NCBI RefSeq assembly: GCF_009882985.1
Contig: NZ_WTUZ01000010.1
Coordinates: 248,352-312,351 of the forward strand
Source: Paenibacillus silvestris
GTDB lineage: Bacteria; Bacillota; Bacilli; Paenibacillales; NBRC-103111
Reading direction: 5' to 3'
Length of the DNA: 64,000 nucleotides
In this document: piece by piece, positions 1-8,295 of the stretch
How the letters are laid out: the number at the start of each line of letters is the position of its first letter
Numbering within the stretch: position 1 is the first letter of the stretch
Notes under the pieces: model-generated
Seen by the model: only the letters and a program-made list of their open reading frames with translations
The model's database searches: none
What the model was told of the DNA's origin: nothing
Translations under genes and position numbers: made by a program

Positions 1-76
1 CAGGTTTGCCTGTTGAACAGGCTGTGAGAAGAGATAATGCTACCATAATTCCTATAACGGTTGTCTTTTTGCTCAT
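1..76 (-). CDS. Solute-binding lipoprotein, N-terminal fragment (cut by window edge)
   Basis: Only the first 25 codons are visible; the gene runs off the left edge. The peptide begins MSKKTTVIGIMVALSLLTAC: a short basic start, a hydrophobic stretch and the lipobox LTAC followed by Ser-Thr, so this is a lipoprotein signal peptide. GGGAGGT lies 7-8 bases before the ATG. It starts 48 bases after the FAD-oxidoreductase stop with no terminator between, so it probably belongs to the same operon and could be the binding protein of an importer that feeds it. The family cannot be proven from the signal peptide; 'solute-binding protein' is inference from context. Confidence 0.7.
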   Translation of the reverse strand, partial: MSKKTTVIGIMVALSLLTACSTGKP

Positions 77-124
77 GAGTATGACCTCCCATTAAGAACA
101 ATTTTGAATCAATGACACATCTCT

Positions 125-1681
125 TTATGCATTCATGTGAAGGATTTGACCATCTAGCAGCAGTTGTTTTCGCAGCAGTCCATAATCCAGATCTTGCAAG
201 GCACATTGGTGCTGCAGCGCTAGTGCTGCAGCCGTGGCCGCGGATTGGCCAAGGATCATAAACACTGGCTCCATTCGAATAGACCCATAGGCGATATGCG
301 AGGAAGACAAGCATACGGGCACAACGAGATTGGTACACTCCTCTCCTTTTGGAATGATCGCTCGATACGAAATCGGATAAGGCCCATTTGGACTGATTTC
401 AACGTTCCCTTCATTGATGCACCGACCGTCCAGTACCAATCGCCGGCAATTGTGCGAATCCATGGTGTAGGCGGCTAACCCCACTGAATCCTCCTCTGTT
501 CGATAATGACGGCAATGATGTTCGGTCATAACAACGTCTGCAATCATGCGCCTCGCTTCACGAATATAGAGTTGATGCGGCCAGCCGCCCGTTGTGGTAA
601 ACTCATCAGCTGGAAGCCCCCACGTTCTAACCTCCGCTCGAATGGCTGCTGGAATCGTGTCATCATTCGCCAGAAAATAAAGCATTCCCATATTATAGTG
701 AAGATGCTGTTGAAACAGCTCCTCGCGAACCGCATAGCCCGCCTCTGGCCAAGCATAGTTACGTCCAATATAATCGGTCGAAATTCCGCCCCAATTGTTT
801 AGATCACTCTTGCCCCCCGGCATCACCTTGTTGAGCTTCAAGGCATCCCAGACGCCGCTTCGAATATATCTCGCCAGTAGAGCGAATTCATCGCGATTGT
901 AGTTAGGCGGCTCTGGATAAGGAAGCTGATTATCCGGGTTGCTGCTCAAACAGATTCGGAAATTGTACGCCTGAACGGAATCATCTCCCTGTCCTTGCAC
1001 GCCTGGCAGCGCATCGGTTATTCCTGGAAGCAGTCCGCTATCTATCTTCCCTTCCTTCACATACGGGTCTACCCAAGCCGTAAAATTATGTTTGGGATGA
1101 CCAAAATGAATACCATTCAATATTTCTTTGTACACGGTGCCGGGTTCTCTACCCACATGATAAGAAACGCCAGCTCGTGCGAGCAAATCTCCTTCATAAG
1201 AAGCATCTATAAACATTGGAGCTGTATAGACATTTCCGTCTTCCATTTTGATTTGCGTGATGCGTCCTGATTGCAGTTCTACGGCTTCTAAATGCTGCTC
1301 AAAATACACCGGTACTCCTGCTTCCTGTAACCACTCGGTGAAAATCCGCTCCGCCACATGAGGTTCTAACGCCCATGTTCTTCCATCAGGCTCATCGCTG
1401 CCGTAGTGCTGCCCTAATGCTTGATAGAACTCGCTGGAAATTCCCCCAATAGCCATCGTGTTTCCTACATCTGTACGCCCGAGTCCGCTTGACGTCATTC
1501 CGCCTACATGCTGACTGAACTCGGCAATTACCGCTTTCAGACCCATACGGCTTGCTTGAATAGCTGCTGCTACACCAGCTGGAGTACCTCCATAGATACA
1601 AAGATCCGCTTCGATGCGAGGCGCTTGACGAGGTAGAGCTTGCTTGGGCTTATAATAGTATAAATGTGAAAAAGCACTCAT
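125..1681 (-). CDS. FAD-dependent oxidoreductase (FAD_oxidored family)
   Basis: 518-aa flavoprotein. Near the N-terminus it shows the dinucleotide-binding fold: a strand ending in LCIYGGTPAGVAAAIQASR (a GxxxxG-type loop for ADP) followed by MGLKAVIAE, where the acidic residue ends beta-2. Later it has FIDASYEGDLLARAGVSY and a C-terminal GQSAATAAALAL, both typical of the FAD-dependent oxidoreductase family found in polysaccharide and cyclitol catabolic clusters. The open frame extends upstream to 1813, but the ATG at 1681 is preferred: GGAGGAG stands just before it and it lies 17 bases after the previous gene's stop. Last enzyme gene before the lipoprotein. The substrate is unknown; a hydroxyl oxidation on an imported sugar or inositol-like molecule is inference. 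Confidence 0.85.
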   Translation of the reverse strand: MSAFSHLYYYKPKQALPRQAPRIEADLCIYGGTPAGVAAAIQASRMGLKAVIAEFSQHVGGMTSSGLGRTDVGNTMAIGGISSEFYQALGQHYGSDEPDGRTWALEPHVAERIFTEWLQEAGVPVYFEQHLEAVELQSGRITQIKMEDGNVYTAPMFIDASYEGDLLARAGVSYHVGREPGTVYKEILNGIHFGHPKHNFTAWVDPYVKEGKIDSGLLPGITDALPGVQGQGDDSVQAYNFRICLSSNPDNQLPYPEPPNYNRDEFALLARYIRSGVWDALKLNKVMPGGKSDLNNWGGISTDYIGRNYAWPEAGYAVREELFQQHLHYNMGMLYFLANDDTIPAAIRAEVRTWGLPADEFTTTGGWPHQLYIREARRMIADVVMTEHHCRHYRTEEDSVGLAAYTMDSHNCRRLVLDGRCINEGNVEISPNGPYPISYRAIIPKGEECTNLVVPVCLSSSHIAYGSIRMEPVFMILGQSAATAAALALQHQCALQDLDYGLLRKQLLLDGQILHMNA

Positions 1682-1698
1682 GTGGTCTCCTCCTTGGT

Positions 1699-2805
1699 TC
1701 AATTTGGGTAGGAGATAGAACACAGCTGCGGTGACTCTATCTTCCTTCCTAGAAACAGAGATTCCATGCCTAGATTGATCATTCCAGTTGTCAGAAATGT
1801 CCGTTCCGCACACACAGGTGAGCGGCCCGTCAGCACCATCTGCTCAATCAGCTGTGTCAGCTTCTCAAAATGGCTGTAAGGACGCCCCATTCCACTCTCA
1901 CAGCGAGCAGCTGTCATCTCTCCATTACCTTCACGGAAAGCAAGTCCCCACTCTCGTATGAACCGCTGAAGCTGAAGCACATAACCTTTGAGACCATCGG
2001 TATAGGTAATTATGAACAAAACGGGCACATCAACGTGATCCCTCGGATGCCCAGGCAGTACATCTCTTAGTGAGCCAAGCGCCTGCATCATAAGATCCTC
2101 GGGAACCTCTCCCCGATCCATTGCGGCCCACACCGACCTGCCTTCCAGCGTTTGAACCGAGCGGATTCCGGTCTCACCGCCAGCTCTTTGTTCGGCTGCG
2201 GCCTGCAGCACCTCTATGCCATGAAAGCCATATGATTCAGTGCCAAGCCAACTGACTACGAAAATCTCCTGCACTTGATTTAGCTTCTCTGGAGAATATG
2301 CTGGCACTTGTGGGGTATGCGGAATAGAGGATCCCCCCAGAAAAGGCAGTCCTCTCTCCTTCAGCTCACTGTATATCCACTCCGCATCCTGCATGCAAAA
2401 TGACAGATGTTTATCATTAAATATAGGTACGTTCAGCTCCAATAGATCCAAAGCACGGAACGTTTCTTCGAAAAAGTAGCGGCGTGGATACATTTTTTGA
2501 CGTTTCTCGTTCCATGGATAGTCTCCATGTTCGCCTATCAAAAGAACGCCATGAATCGGACTCCCAACATGGGGAGCTGCAATTGCGTCCAAAATGGAAC
2601 CGTAGACTGGAATACCTCGCTCTTGCGCTAGTGCCATGCCAGTATCATTAGCAGGAACTTGATCCAGATACAGCGATACAACATCGATCTGCGACGTATA
2701 ATCGAACATACCCAGCAGCCGTCCGATGATCACTTCCGCATGGGAGTCTTGCCTGTATTCCGTAATGATGGCAGCTACTTTTTTCCGCTCAGTCCGTGCG
2801 CTCAT
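1699..2805 (-). CDS. Conserved protein of unnamed family (368 aa)
   Basis: No signal peptide or membrane segment is visible. The protein has blocks that I recognise from an unnamed family found mainly in Planctomycetes- and Acidobacteria-type genomes: IGEHGDYPWNEKRQKMYPRR, then VPIFNDKHLSF, then GGETGIRSVQ. The N-terminal part (KKVAAIITEYRQDSHAEVII, then DVVSLYLDQ) looks like a Rossmann-type beta-alpha unit, so an oxidoreductase-like or sugar-binding fold is possible. The start codon overlaps the stop of the creatininase gene (ATGA), so the two are translationally coupled. No biochemical function is known to me. The cluster suggests it acts on the same substrate as the creatininase and FAD enzyme. 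Confidence 0.75.
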   Translation of the reverse strand: MSARTERKKVAAIITEYRQDSHAEVIIGRLLGMFDYTSQIDVVSLYLDQVPANDTGMALAQERGIPVYGSILDAIAAPHVGSPIHGVLLIGEHGDYPWNEKRQKMYPRRYFFEETFRALDLLELNVPIFNDKHLSFCMQDAEWIYSELKERGLPFLGGSSIPHTPQVPAYSPEKLNQVQEIFVVSWLGTESYGFHGIEVLQAAAEQRAGGETGIRSVQTLEGRSVWAAMDRGEVPEDLMMQALGSLRDVLPGHPRDHVDVPVLFIITYTDGLKGYVLQLQRFIREWGLAFREGNGEMTAARCESGMGRPYSHFEKLTQLIEQMVLTGRSPVCAERTFLTTGMINLGMESLFLGRKIESPQLCSISYPN

Positions 2806-3590
2806 GGGGCCAGTTCCACTCCTTCATTCATCCAATTGCCGACTTGCACAAGCCATTGTGCCGTCGATTCAATGATTGCTTGCATGTACATGGCTCCCTT
2901 GGCTGCATCAGCCTGGTGAGCAGAGTCCGTATAACCATCCACACCGGTTAAGTAACTGTGTTTGCCGACGAAAGATCCTGGTGGGCCGGCATTAATCCAA
3001 GACCGCTGCGAATGTGCTGGGCGATCTATGCTTTCATTTCGGATCAGATCCGGCGTAAGCGATGCGATAAGGGAGGTTTCGAAGCCTCCGGCATGCCCCG
3101 GGACCATCCCCATTTCTTGCGCGTGAAGCTCTGTAAGGGCTGATCGAGATAAACTCCAATAGGAAGCGGAGGCCGTCCAGATATCATGCTGCACGGCTAG
3201 ATCCTGAGCGGCCTGATGCATCATGGGCTCATTGCCTCCATGTGCGTTGAGAAAGATGATTTTACGAAAGCCACCGCTTACTAGACTTTCGCCTATTTCC
3301 TTCAACATGAGAAGATAAGTAGACGAAGTGAACGATAGCGTGCCGCCAAAAGCCAAATGATGCTGTGAGCACCCCACAACAAGCGTTGGGGCTAATAGAA
3401 GCTTCGTGGACGTCGCAGCCTGCTTGCAGGCTTCAAATGCCAGATGTTCTCCTATCAAACTGTCGGTAAATACTGGAAGATTAGGCCCATGCTGCTCCGT
3501 AGCGGCAAGTGGAACCACTACCGCATACCCCTCATCCGCATGGCGTTTTAACGTTTCGCGTGTTCCGTGGTGAAACAAGAAATCGGTCAT
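2802..3590 (-). CDS. Creatininase-family amidohydrolase
   Basis: 262 aa, the usual length for the creatininase family (PF02633), a metal-dependent hydrolase of cyclic amides and formamides. Visible metal/catalytic blocks: ATEQHGPNLPVFTD near residue 30 (Glu, His and Asp ligands), FLNAHGGNEPM around 115, and GHAGGFETS around 165 (His and Glu). The gene overlaps the SDR gene upstream and the unnamed gene downstream by 4 bases each (ATGA), which indicates tight stoichiometric coupling. Family members act on creatinine, on pterin precursors (MftE, ArfB) and in uncharacterised sugar-acid clusters. The substrate here cannot be read from the sequence; an amide or lactam formed in this pathway is inference. 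Confidence 0.88.
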   Translation of the reverse strand: MTDFLFHHGTRETLKRHADEGYAVVVPLAATEQHGPNLPVFTDSLIGEHLAFEACKQAATSTKLLLAPTLVVGCSQHHLAFGGTLSFTSSTYLLMLKEIGESLVSGGFRKIIFLNAHGGNEPMMHQAAQDLAVQHDIWTASASYWSLSRSALTELHAQEMGMVPGHAGGFETSLIASLTPDLIRNESIDRPAHSQRSWINAGPPGSFVGKHSYLTGVDGYTDSAHQADAAKGAMYMQAIIESTAQWLVQVGNWMNEGVELAP

Positions 3591-4345
3591 AGCGCAAATC
3601 CCCCGTCAATCGTAAGCAATGCGCCTGTTATATAGGATGCGGAATCAGACAGCAGAAAGGCAGCCAATTCCGATACTTCGTCAGGCGTTCCCGAACGGCC
3701 AAGCGGGGTCATCTTGGCAACGGCTTCTTTGAAGGAAGACGGAAGTGAGCTTAATGCCTCTTCCGTTTTGATATCACCTGGGAGCAAAGCGTTAGCTCGA
3801 ACACCCATGTGTGCGTAGTCAGCAGCGATGACTCGGGTCATCTGATTGACGCCTGCTTTGGCAGCACCATAAGCGAGACAAGTCGGTTTCACCTTATGGC
3901 TTAAGACAGAGGAAGCATTCAGAATCACGCCGCCTCCCGATTCAATCAGAAGTGGAAGAGCATGTTTATTGATCAGAAAGGTACTCGTCAAAGTTCCTAG
4001 AAGTACTTGATTCCATTCCTCTAAAGAGAGCTGCAGAGCGGGTTTAGATATTTGTGTGTACGCATTGTGATATAAACCATCCAAGCGGCCCCACTCTTTC
4101 TGAATGCTTTCTAACGTAGTTGTGACCTGTTTCTCATCTCGCGCATCGGATTGAATGTACAATAAGTCACTTGGGAGAAACGATGCAATGGCTGGATCGC
4201 TCAACCTTTGTTTGGCATCCTCGGGTGTAGCTAGATCAGTCGCTACGATTTTGGCGCCTCGCTCAAGAAACATCCTGACCGCTGACATTCCCAGCTTGCC
4301 AAGCGCCCCTGTTACTAGAATCACTTTTCCGCTTAACTGCGCCAC
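3587..4345 (-). CDS. SDR-family oxidoreductase
   Basis: 252-aa classical short-chain dehydrogenase. It has the NAD(P) loop TGALGKLGMSAV near residue 11 (TGxxxxxG), the strand-2 acidic residue in IVATDLA, catalytic Ser in LNASSVLSH, the YxxxK pair in YGAAKAGVNQ, and a C-terminal ITGALLTIDGGFAL. I chose the GTG at 4345 because GGGGGAAC precedes it at proper spacing and the protein then begins VAQLSGKVILVTG, like other SDRs; the open frame continues 19 codons upstream into the previous gene. It is 11 bases downstream of the glycosidase gene and overlaps the creatininase gene. An NAD(P)-dependent oxidation of an imported sugar derivative is the likely role. Confidence 0.88.
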   Translation of the reverse strand: MAQLSGKVILVTGALGKLGMSAVRMFLERGAKIVATDLATPEDAKQRLSDPAIASFLPSDLLYIQSDARDEKQVTTTLESIQKEWGRLDGLYHNAYTQISKPALQLSLEEWNQVLLGTLTSTFLINKHALPLLIESGGGVILNASSVLSHKVKPTCLAYGAAKAGVNQMTRVIAADYAHMGVRANALLPGDIKTEEALSSLPSSFKEAVAKMTPLGRSGTPDEVSELAAFLLSDSASYITGALLTIDGGFAL

Positions 4346-4356
4346 AATGGTTCCCC

Positions 4357-6078
4357 CTATGCCTGTTCCATTAATAGACAAGCTGTCAAAGCTGCCGACC
4401 AATGAAAATCTCTGACAACGTCCATCTTTTGACGAATATTATACGTACCAGTCGGTGGCCCCTTTCGATCGCATTCTGGTGGAGGCACGAGGTCCGCAGA
4501 ATCAAAATACTCAAAAATAACCCCGTATTGTTCATAGTATTTTTGCACCATCTGGATACTTTGCTGAGCAAGTTGATCTGCTTCCGCTGCTCTCCCCTGC
4601 TTCTTAAGACCGATATAGACTAGGTAATTCATATTCATCCATACAGGACCTCTCCACATATCTGTGCCGTACGTTTCTTCAGTAGCCGCTGTTGTTGGAA
4701 TAGGGAATCTGGTTTGGAAATGGCTTGGATCCTGCAGCATGGCAATTAGTCGATCTGTACGTTCATGAGGCATATGAGTTAGGAGCAGTGGTAAAAATCC
4801 ACTTACGGCCTTCACCTTAGAGAAGCTTCCGTCCATATCACGATCATAATAAAATCCTTCTCTCTCATCCCAGAGCAGATTTTGAATCTGATCGTTCAGA
4901 TCAGACGCTTTTTGCTGCCAACGCCTTGCTGTTTCCGTCTCTCCAAGCTCGGCTGCGATTAATCCGAGATAATGAGCATCTTGAGCGGCGAAGACAGAGA
5001 AATCAACAGCATCCAATACCGCAGCACGATCAAACCGTGGAGAATTATCCATACCGGACTCTCCGGAGCGGCAAAGCGGATTGCCTTCGATCATCCATTC
5101 GAGCAGCCCATTCTCATTTCGGTCACGGTTCGTGATATCCCAATCTAGATAACGTTCCAGGATAGGGAGCGCATAACGTAAAGAGATGCTTTGCTTCGTA
5201 TGCAGGTAGTTCTCCCAAACACCCCATGCGAGTAAGGGAGGCTGCGTCATGCTAGAACCTGATCCATCAACTTTGCTAGTATGAGGAATCATGCCATCTT
5301 CACGCTGCGTATCTAAGACGGATTTCAGGAACTCCCATGACAGCTCGGGGTTCAGCACATTCATCGCAAACGAGTGAAATACGGAGTCCCACAGCCACAT
5401 TGCTTGGTGAGGAACACGGTCAGGCGTGGACCAATGCTGACGTATGACACCTTCAGGTGCAAGCGTATTGACTTTCATCACGCTAAAGCACTTCAGAAGC
5501 AGACGTTCCTTCAACGGGTCATCCTGCTTGGGCACTCGCTGATAAAATTTCAGTCTCGCTTCCGTTTCTTCCCACGCGTCGACGGTAAGCCCCTTCCTTA
5601 CCCGGCTGACCGCTTCATCTAGGTGGCTTCCGTAAGCTAATGCCCATCGTTCCTTGTCTCTGAGCAGTACGATGACATCCCTTCCGTTAGCTGCCTCCGT
5701 GATGACAAGGGAATCTTCTGCCCAAGCTTTGCCTCCCCCTTCTTCTTCAAAGCTTAACTGGATATCGACGGCCACAGGAGCCAGACCAACGAGTGTATGC
5801 CAGCTCTGATAAACCGCCAGCAGCGGGCCCTCCTCCATTTCGGTTACCATGACATCTCCTGTGGCGATGCGAACCTCACCTGAATGAGGCATGGTAAATT
5901 GCAGCCATCTGCGCTTTGGCGTATGAAATAGCAGGCTGATCTCTTTAGCCCCCACTGTTGCTACGAATTGCGAATTCGAATCCGTCTGTCCGTCGTATCC
6001 AGAGAAAGCAAACAGTGCTCCCTCTTTCCACAGATCTGGTAAATGTTCCTGAACATGCAGCGCCATCTTGCCTGTCAA
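4357..6078 (-). CDS. MGH1/GH63-like (alpha/alpha)6 glycoside hydrolase
   Basis: 573-aa cytoplasmic protein without a signal peptide. The C-terminal two thirds form an (alpha/alpha)6 toroid of the GH63/trehalase-like group: MWLWDSVFHSFAMNVLNPEL, QREDGMIPHT, GLLEWMIEGNP and MWRGPVWMNMNYLVYIGL are hallmark segments. The N-terminal ~190 residues are beta-rich, as in family relatives. GAGGAGAG lies 7 bases before a TTG at 6078, so that start is kept; an ATG four codons later would be too far from the site. First gene of the operon and divergent from the AraC regulator at 6255. It presumably releases a monosaccharide from an imported glycoside for the SDR and FAD enzyme; the linkage specificity is unknown. 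Confidence 0.85.
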   Translation of the reverse strand: MTGKMALHVQEHLPDLWKEGALFAFSGYDGQTDSNSQFVATVGAKEISLLFHTPKRRWLQFTMPHSGEVRIATGDVMVTEMEEGPLLAVYQSWHTLVGLAPVAVDIQLSFEEEGGGKAWAEDSLVITEAANGRDVIVLLRDKERWALAYGSHLDEAVSRVRKGLTVDAWEETEARLKFYQRVPKQDDPLKERLLLKCFSVMKVNTLAPEGVIRQHWSTPDRVPHQAMWLWDSVFHSFAMNVLNPELSWEFLKSVLDTQREDGMIPHTSKVDGSGSSMTQPPLLAWGVWENYLHTKQSISLRYALPILERYLDWDITNRDRNENGLLEWMIEGNPLCRSGESGMDNSPRFDRAAVLDAVDFSVFAAQDAHYLGLIAAELGETETARRWQQKASDLNDQIQNLLWDEREGFYYDRDMDGSFSKVKAVSGFLPLLLTHMPHERTDRLIAMLQDPSHFQTRFPIPTTAATEETYGTDMWRGPVWMNMNYLVYIGLKKQGRAAEADQLAQQSIQMVQKYYEQYGVIFEYFDSADLVPPPECDRKGPPTGTYNIRQKMDVVRDFHWSAALTACLLMEQA

Positions 6079-6254
6079 ATTTGCTCTCTCCTCTATGAAC
6101 CCATTTATTGATTTTATTATCGCGTATTTTAGATAGCCGGTTCTATAGAAGAAATTGCGCTTTCATTACAAGATTTTGCTCTTTTCATCGTTTCGGTGCG
6201 TTAGAGACTATGATATACTCAGAATCATCTAATAGATAAGGCTGGTGAGCTGCA

Positions 6255-7127
6255 TTGGATGCTTTGAAGAAAATTGAACCCTTCGAAGGTAGGCGCTTCC
6301 CTCTCCGAATGACCGAAGTCATTAGTTGTTTTCACTTGGTCAGACCTCATTGGCACGATCACCTCGAGTTTATTCAGCTTATGGAAGGTGAAGCGCAAAT
6401 TCATATCGATAATCGAACCTTTGTCGTACGAGCACCGGCTATTTTATTTATTAATAGTTGCAAGATTCATTCGATGCAGTCCCTGAACGGCAAGAGCAGC
6501 ACCATCCACGGGATGATCTTCGATATGTCCTTGCTATCTGGCTCTTTTGAGCATTCCGAACTACAGCATGTATTCGCCCGCTTCATACAGACAGCTCCCA
6601 TCCTGGAGCCCATCCTCCCCTCACATCCGTTATGGAACGACCTGACGACCCATTTTGAACTCGCATTCAAAGAGTACGCGGCACAAGAGATTGGCTGTGA
6701 GCTCATCATTAAATCTTCTCTGTATCGCATGATGATTCCTATGCTTCGCGGTTTTCAGCAAGAGTTGTCTCTATCGAAAGACTTGAACAAAAGCTTTGAC
6801 CAATACAAACGTCTCAAACCTGCTATTGATTTCATAGAGTCCTGTTATGCGCAAAAGATTTATACTGACACCCTCGGTGGACTGGTCAATTTGAGCCCTT
6901 TTCACTTTACCCGTTTGTTCAAAAAGGTCACGGGACTTACTCCGATGAATTATATCAATCGCTATCGGGTAGACATGGCCAAACGCTTACTGATTGAAAA
7001 AGACCTCACGATTACGCAAATTGCTGAGCGCACGGGTTTCTGTAATGTGAATTATTTTGATAAAGTATTTAAGGAAATGAACGGGTTCACGCCGCTAGAG
7101 TTACGGAAACAATTCACGGAAAGTTAG
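6255..7127 (+). CDS. AraC-family transcriptional regulator (cupin sensor)
   Basis: 290 aa. N-terminal cupin-like ligand domain (HWHDHLEFIQLMEGEAQIHI, residues ~35-60) and a C-terminal double helix-turn-helix: LGGLVNLSPFHFTRLFKKVT and then ITQIAERTGFCNVNYFDKVF followed by FTPLELRKQF. The start is TTG with GGTGAG a few bases upstream; the first in-frame ATG would be 18 codons later and would cut into the domain. It is divergent from the 125-6078 operon across a 176-base intergenic region, the normal layout for an activator of that operon in response to its sugar. Its stop codon overlaps that of the convergent IclR gene. Confidence 0.92.
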   Translation: MDALKKIEPFEGRRFPLRMTEVISCFHLVRPHWHDHLEFIQLMEGEAQIHIDNRTFVVRAPAILFINSCKIHSMQSLNGKSSTIHGMIFDMSLLSGSFEHSELQHVFARFIQTAPILEPILPSHPLWNDLTTHFELAFKEYAAQEIGCELIIKSSLYRMMIPMLRGFQQELSLSKDLNKSFDQYKRLKPAIDFIESCYAQKIYTDTLGGLVNLSPFHFTRLFKKVTGLTPMNYINRYRVDMAKRLLIEKDLTITQIAERTGFCNVNYFDKVFKEMNGFTPLELRKQFTES

Positions 7128-7909
7128 GTAGCTTGATAATACTGTATCGAAGTAAGTTTCTTCGCCCCTTGCACGACAAGCTCTGTCATTTGGCTCCATG
7201 TATCTTCCTTCCATCTGTTCGTCGGAATAGAAATACTCATAGCAGCTATCAATTCTTGATTAGCATTATAGATGGGGGCAGCTACACAACGGATACCTTG
7301 TACCGCTTCCCCCTCGCTGTAAGCCACTCCTGCCTGGCGAATCTCCTGGAGCTGCCCCACTAATTTCTTGAGATCAGAAATCGTATGATCGGTCAGAAGA
7401 CCAAGTTCTTGCTCTCTGTACAGCTGCACGACATCGTCATCCGTCATAGCACTTAAGAATAATTTGCCCATCGCAGTAGTGTGAAGCGGCAGCTTCATCC
7501 CCAGATGCGAGATAAAGCGCACATGGTGTGTACTTTGTTTTTCAGCAATATACAGGATATTCCTATCGCTTCGAATCGCAAGATAAACAGCTTCATTCAC
7601 TTCTGAAACGATCTGCCCCGCAATATATTGAAACTCTGTTGTTAAGTTCGTTTGCTGCGCATATTTGGCACCAATTTGAAAGATTTTATAACCAAGTCGA
7701 AACGTTTTTCCGTTCTCATCCTTGTCTAAATAACCACGATGCACCAAATTCTGCAAAATTTTAAAAACACTGCTCGCTGGGAGTTCCAACTGGCGTGTGA
7801 TGTCCATTAAGCTTAATTCTCTTGCTTCAACTTCCCCGAACAATTCAAAAATATCCAGCACACGGTCAGCTGATTTGACGGTTTGGCTCGATTTATCCGT
7901 TATACTCAT
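7124..7909 (-). CDS. IclR-family transcriptional regulator
   Basis: 261 aa. N-terminal winged helix (VKSADRVLDIFELFGEVEAR, then LPASSVFKILQNLVHRGYL, residues ~10-65) and a C-terminal effector-binding GAF-like domain (HTTAMGKLFLSAM, GIRCVAAPIYN, AAMSISIP). The ATG at 7909 is chosen over a TTG one codon upstream because GGAAGG lies 7 bases before it; it shares its A with the RidA stop. Last gene of the 11977-to-7124 operon and probably its autoregulator, responding to an organic-acid or amino intermediate. The 3' end is convergent with the AraC gene and overlaps it by 4 bases. Confidence 0.92.
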   Translation of the reverse strand: MSITDKSSQTVKSADRVLDIFELFGEVEARELSLMDITRQLELPASSVFKILQNLVHRGYLDKDENGKTFRLGYKIFQIGAKYAQQTNLTTEFQYIAGQIVSEVNEAVYLAIRSDRNILYIAEKQSTHHVRFISHLGMKLPLHTTAMGKLFLSAMTDDDVVQLYREQELGLLTDHTISDLKKLVGQLQEIRQAGVAYSEGEAVQGIRCVAAPIYNANQELIAAMSISIPTNRWKEDTWSQMTELVVQGAKKLTSIQYYQAT

Positions 7910-8295
7910 CAATCATCCTTCCTTACTGGAGAAAGTGCGATAACATCGACTTCTACCAAAATATCAAAATTTAAATCACAATAAATGGTCGTCCTGGCCG
8001 GATAGGGATAGGCAAAATAGCTGCCGTACACCTCATTGAATGCTTGATAATGGGAGCGTTCTTTCAAATACACGTTCACTTTCACCACATCCTCTAATGT
8101 GGCATTTGCTGCTTCCAAGATATGTCGAATGTTCTCCAGTGTCTGTAAGGTCTGAGCCCTTAAATCCGGGCTCACAACCTGTCCTGTCTCGGGGTCCAGT
8201 CCTCCTTGACCGGACACGAACACGAAACCTCCCGCTTGTATTGCGGAAGAAAAGGGCTTGCCACTTGCTCCATCGGTTGCAATAGGTTGTTTCAA
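7909..8295 (-). CDS. RidA-family enamine/imine deaminase
   Basis: 128 aa, the standard length for the RidA/YjgF/Rid family, which hydrolyses reactive imines and enamines made by PLP enzymes. Blocks seen: FSSAIQAGGFVFVSGQGGLD, NIRHILEAANATLEDVVKVN and a C-terminal YPARTTIYCDL, where the Arg is the family's substrate carboxylate-binding residue. The start is TTG; GGAGTG inside the end of the SMP-30 gene lies 7 bases before it, and the TTGA overlap couples the two. Its place beside a PLP aminotransferase fits removal of an enamine intermediate, either as a damage-control step or as a pathway step. Confidence 0.9.
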   Translation of the reverse strand: MKQPIATDGASGKPFSSAIQAGGFVFVSGQGGLDPETGQVVSPDLRAQTLQTLENIRHILEAANATLEDVVKVNVYLKERSHYQAFNEVYGSYFAYPYPARTTIYCDLNFDILVEVDVIALSPVRKDD

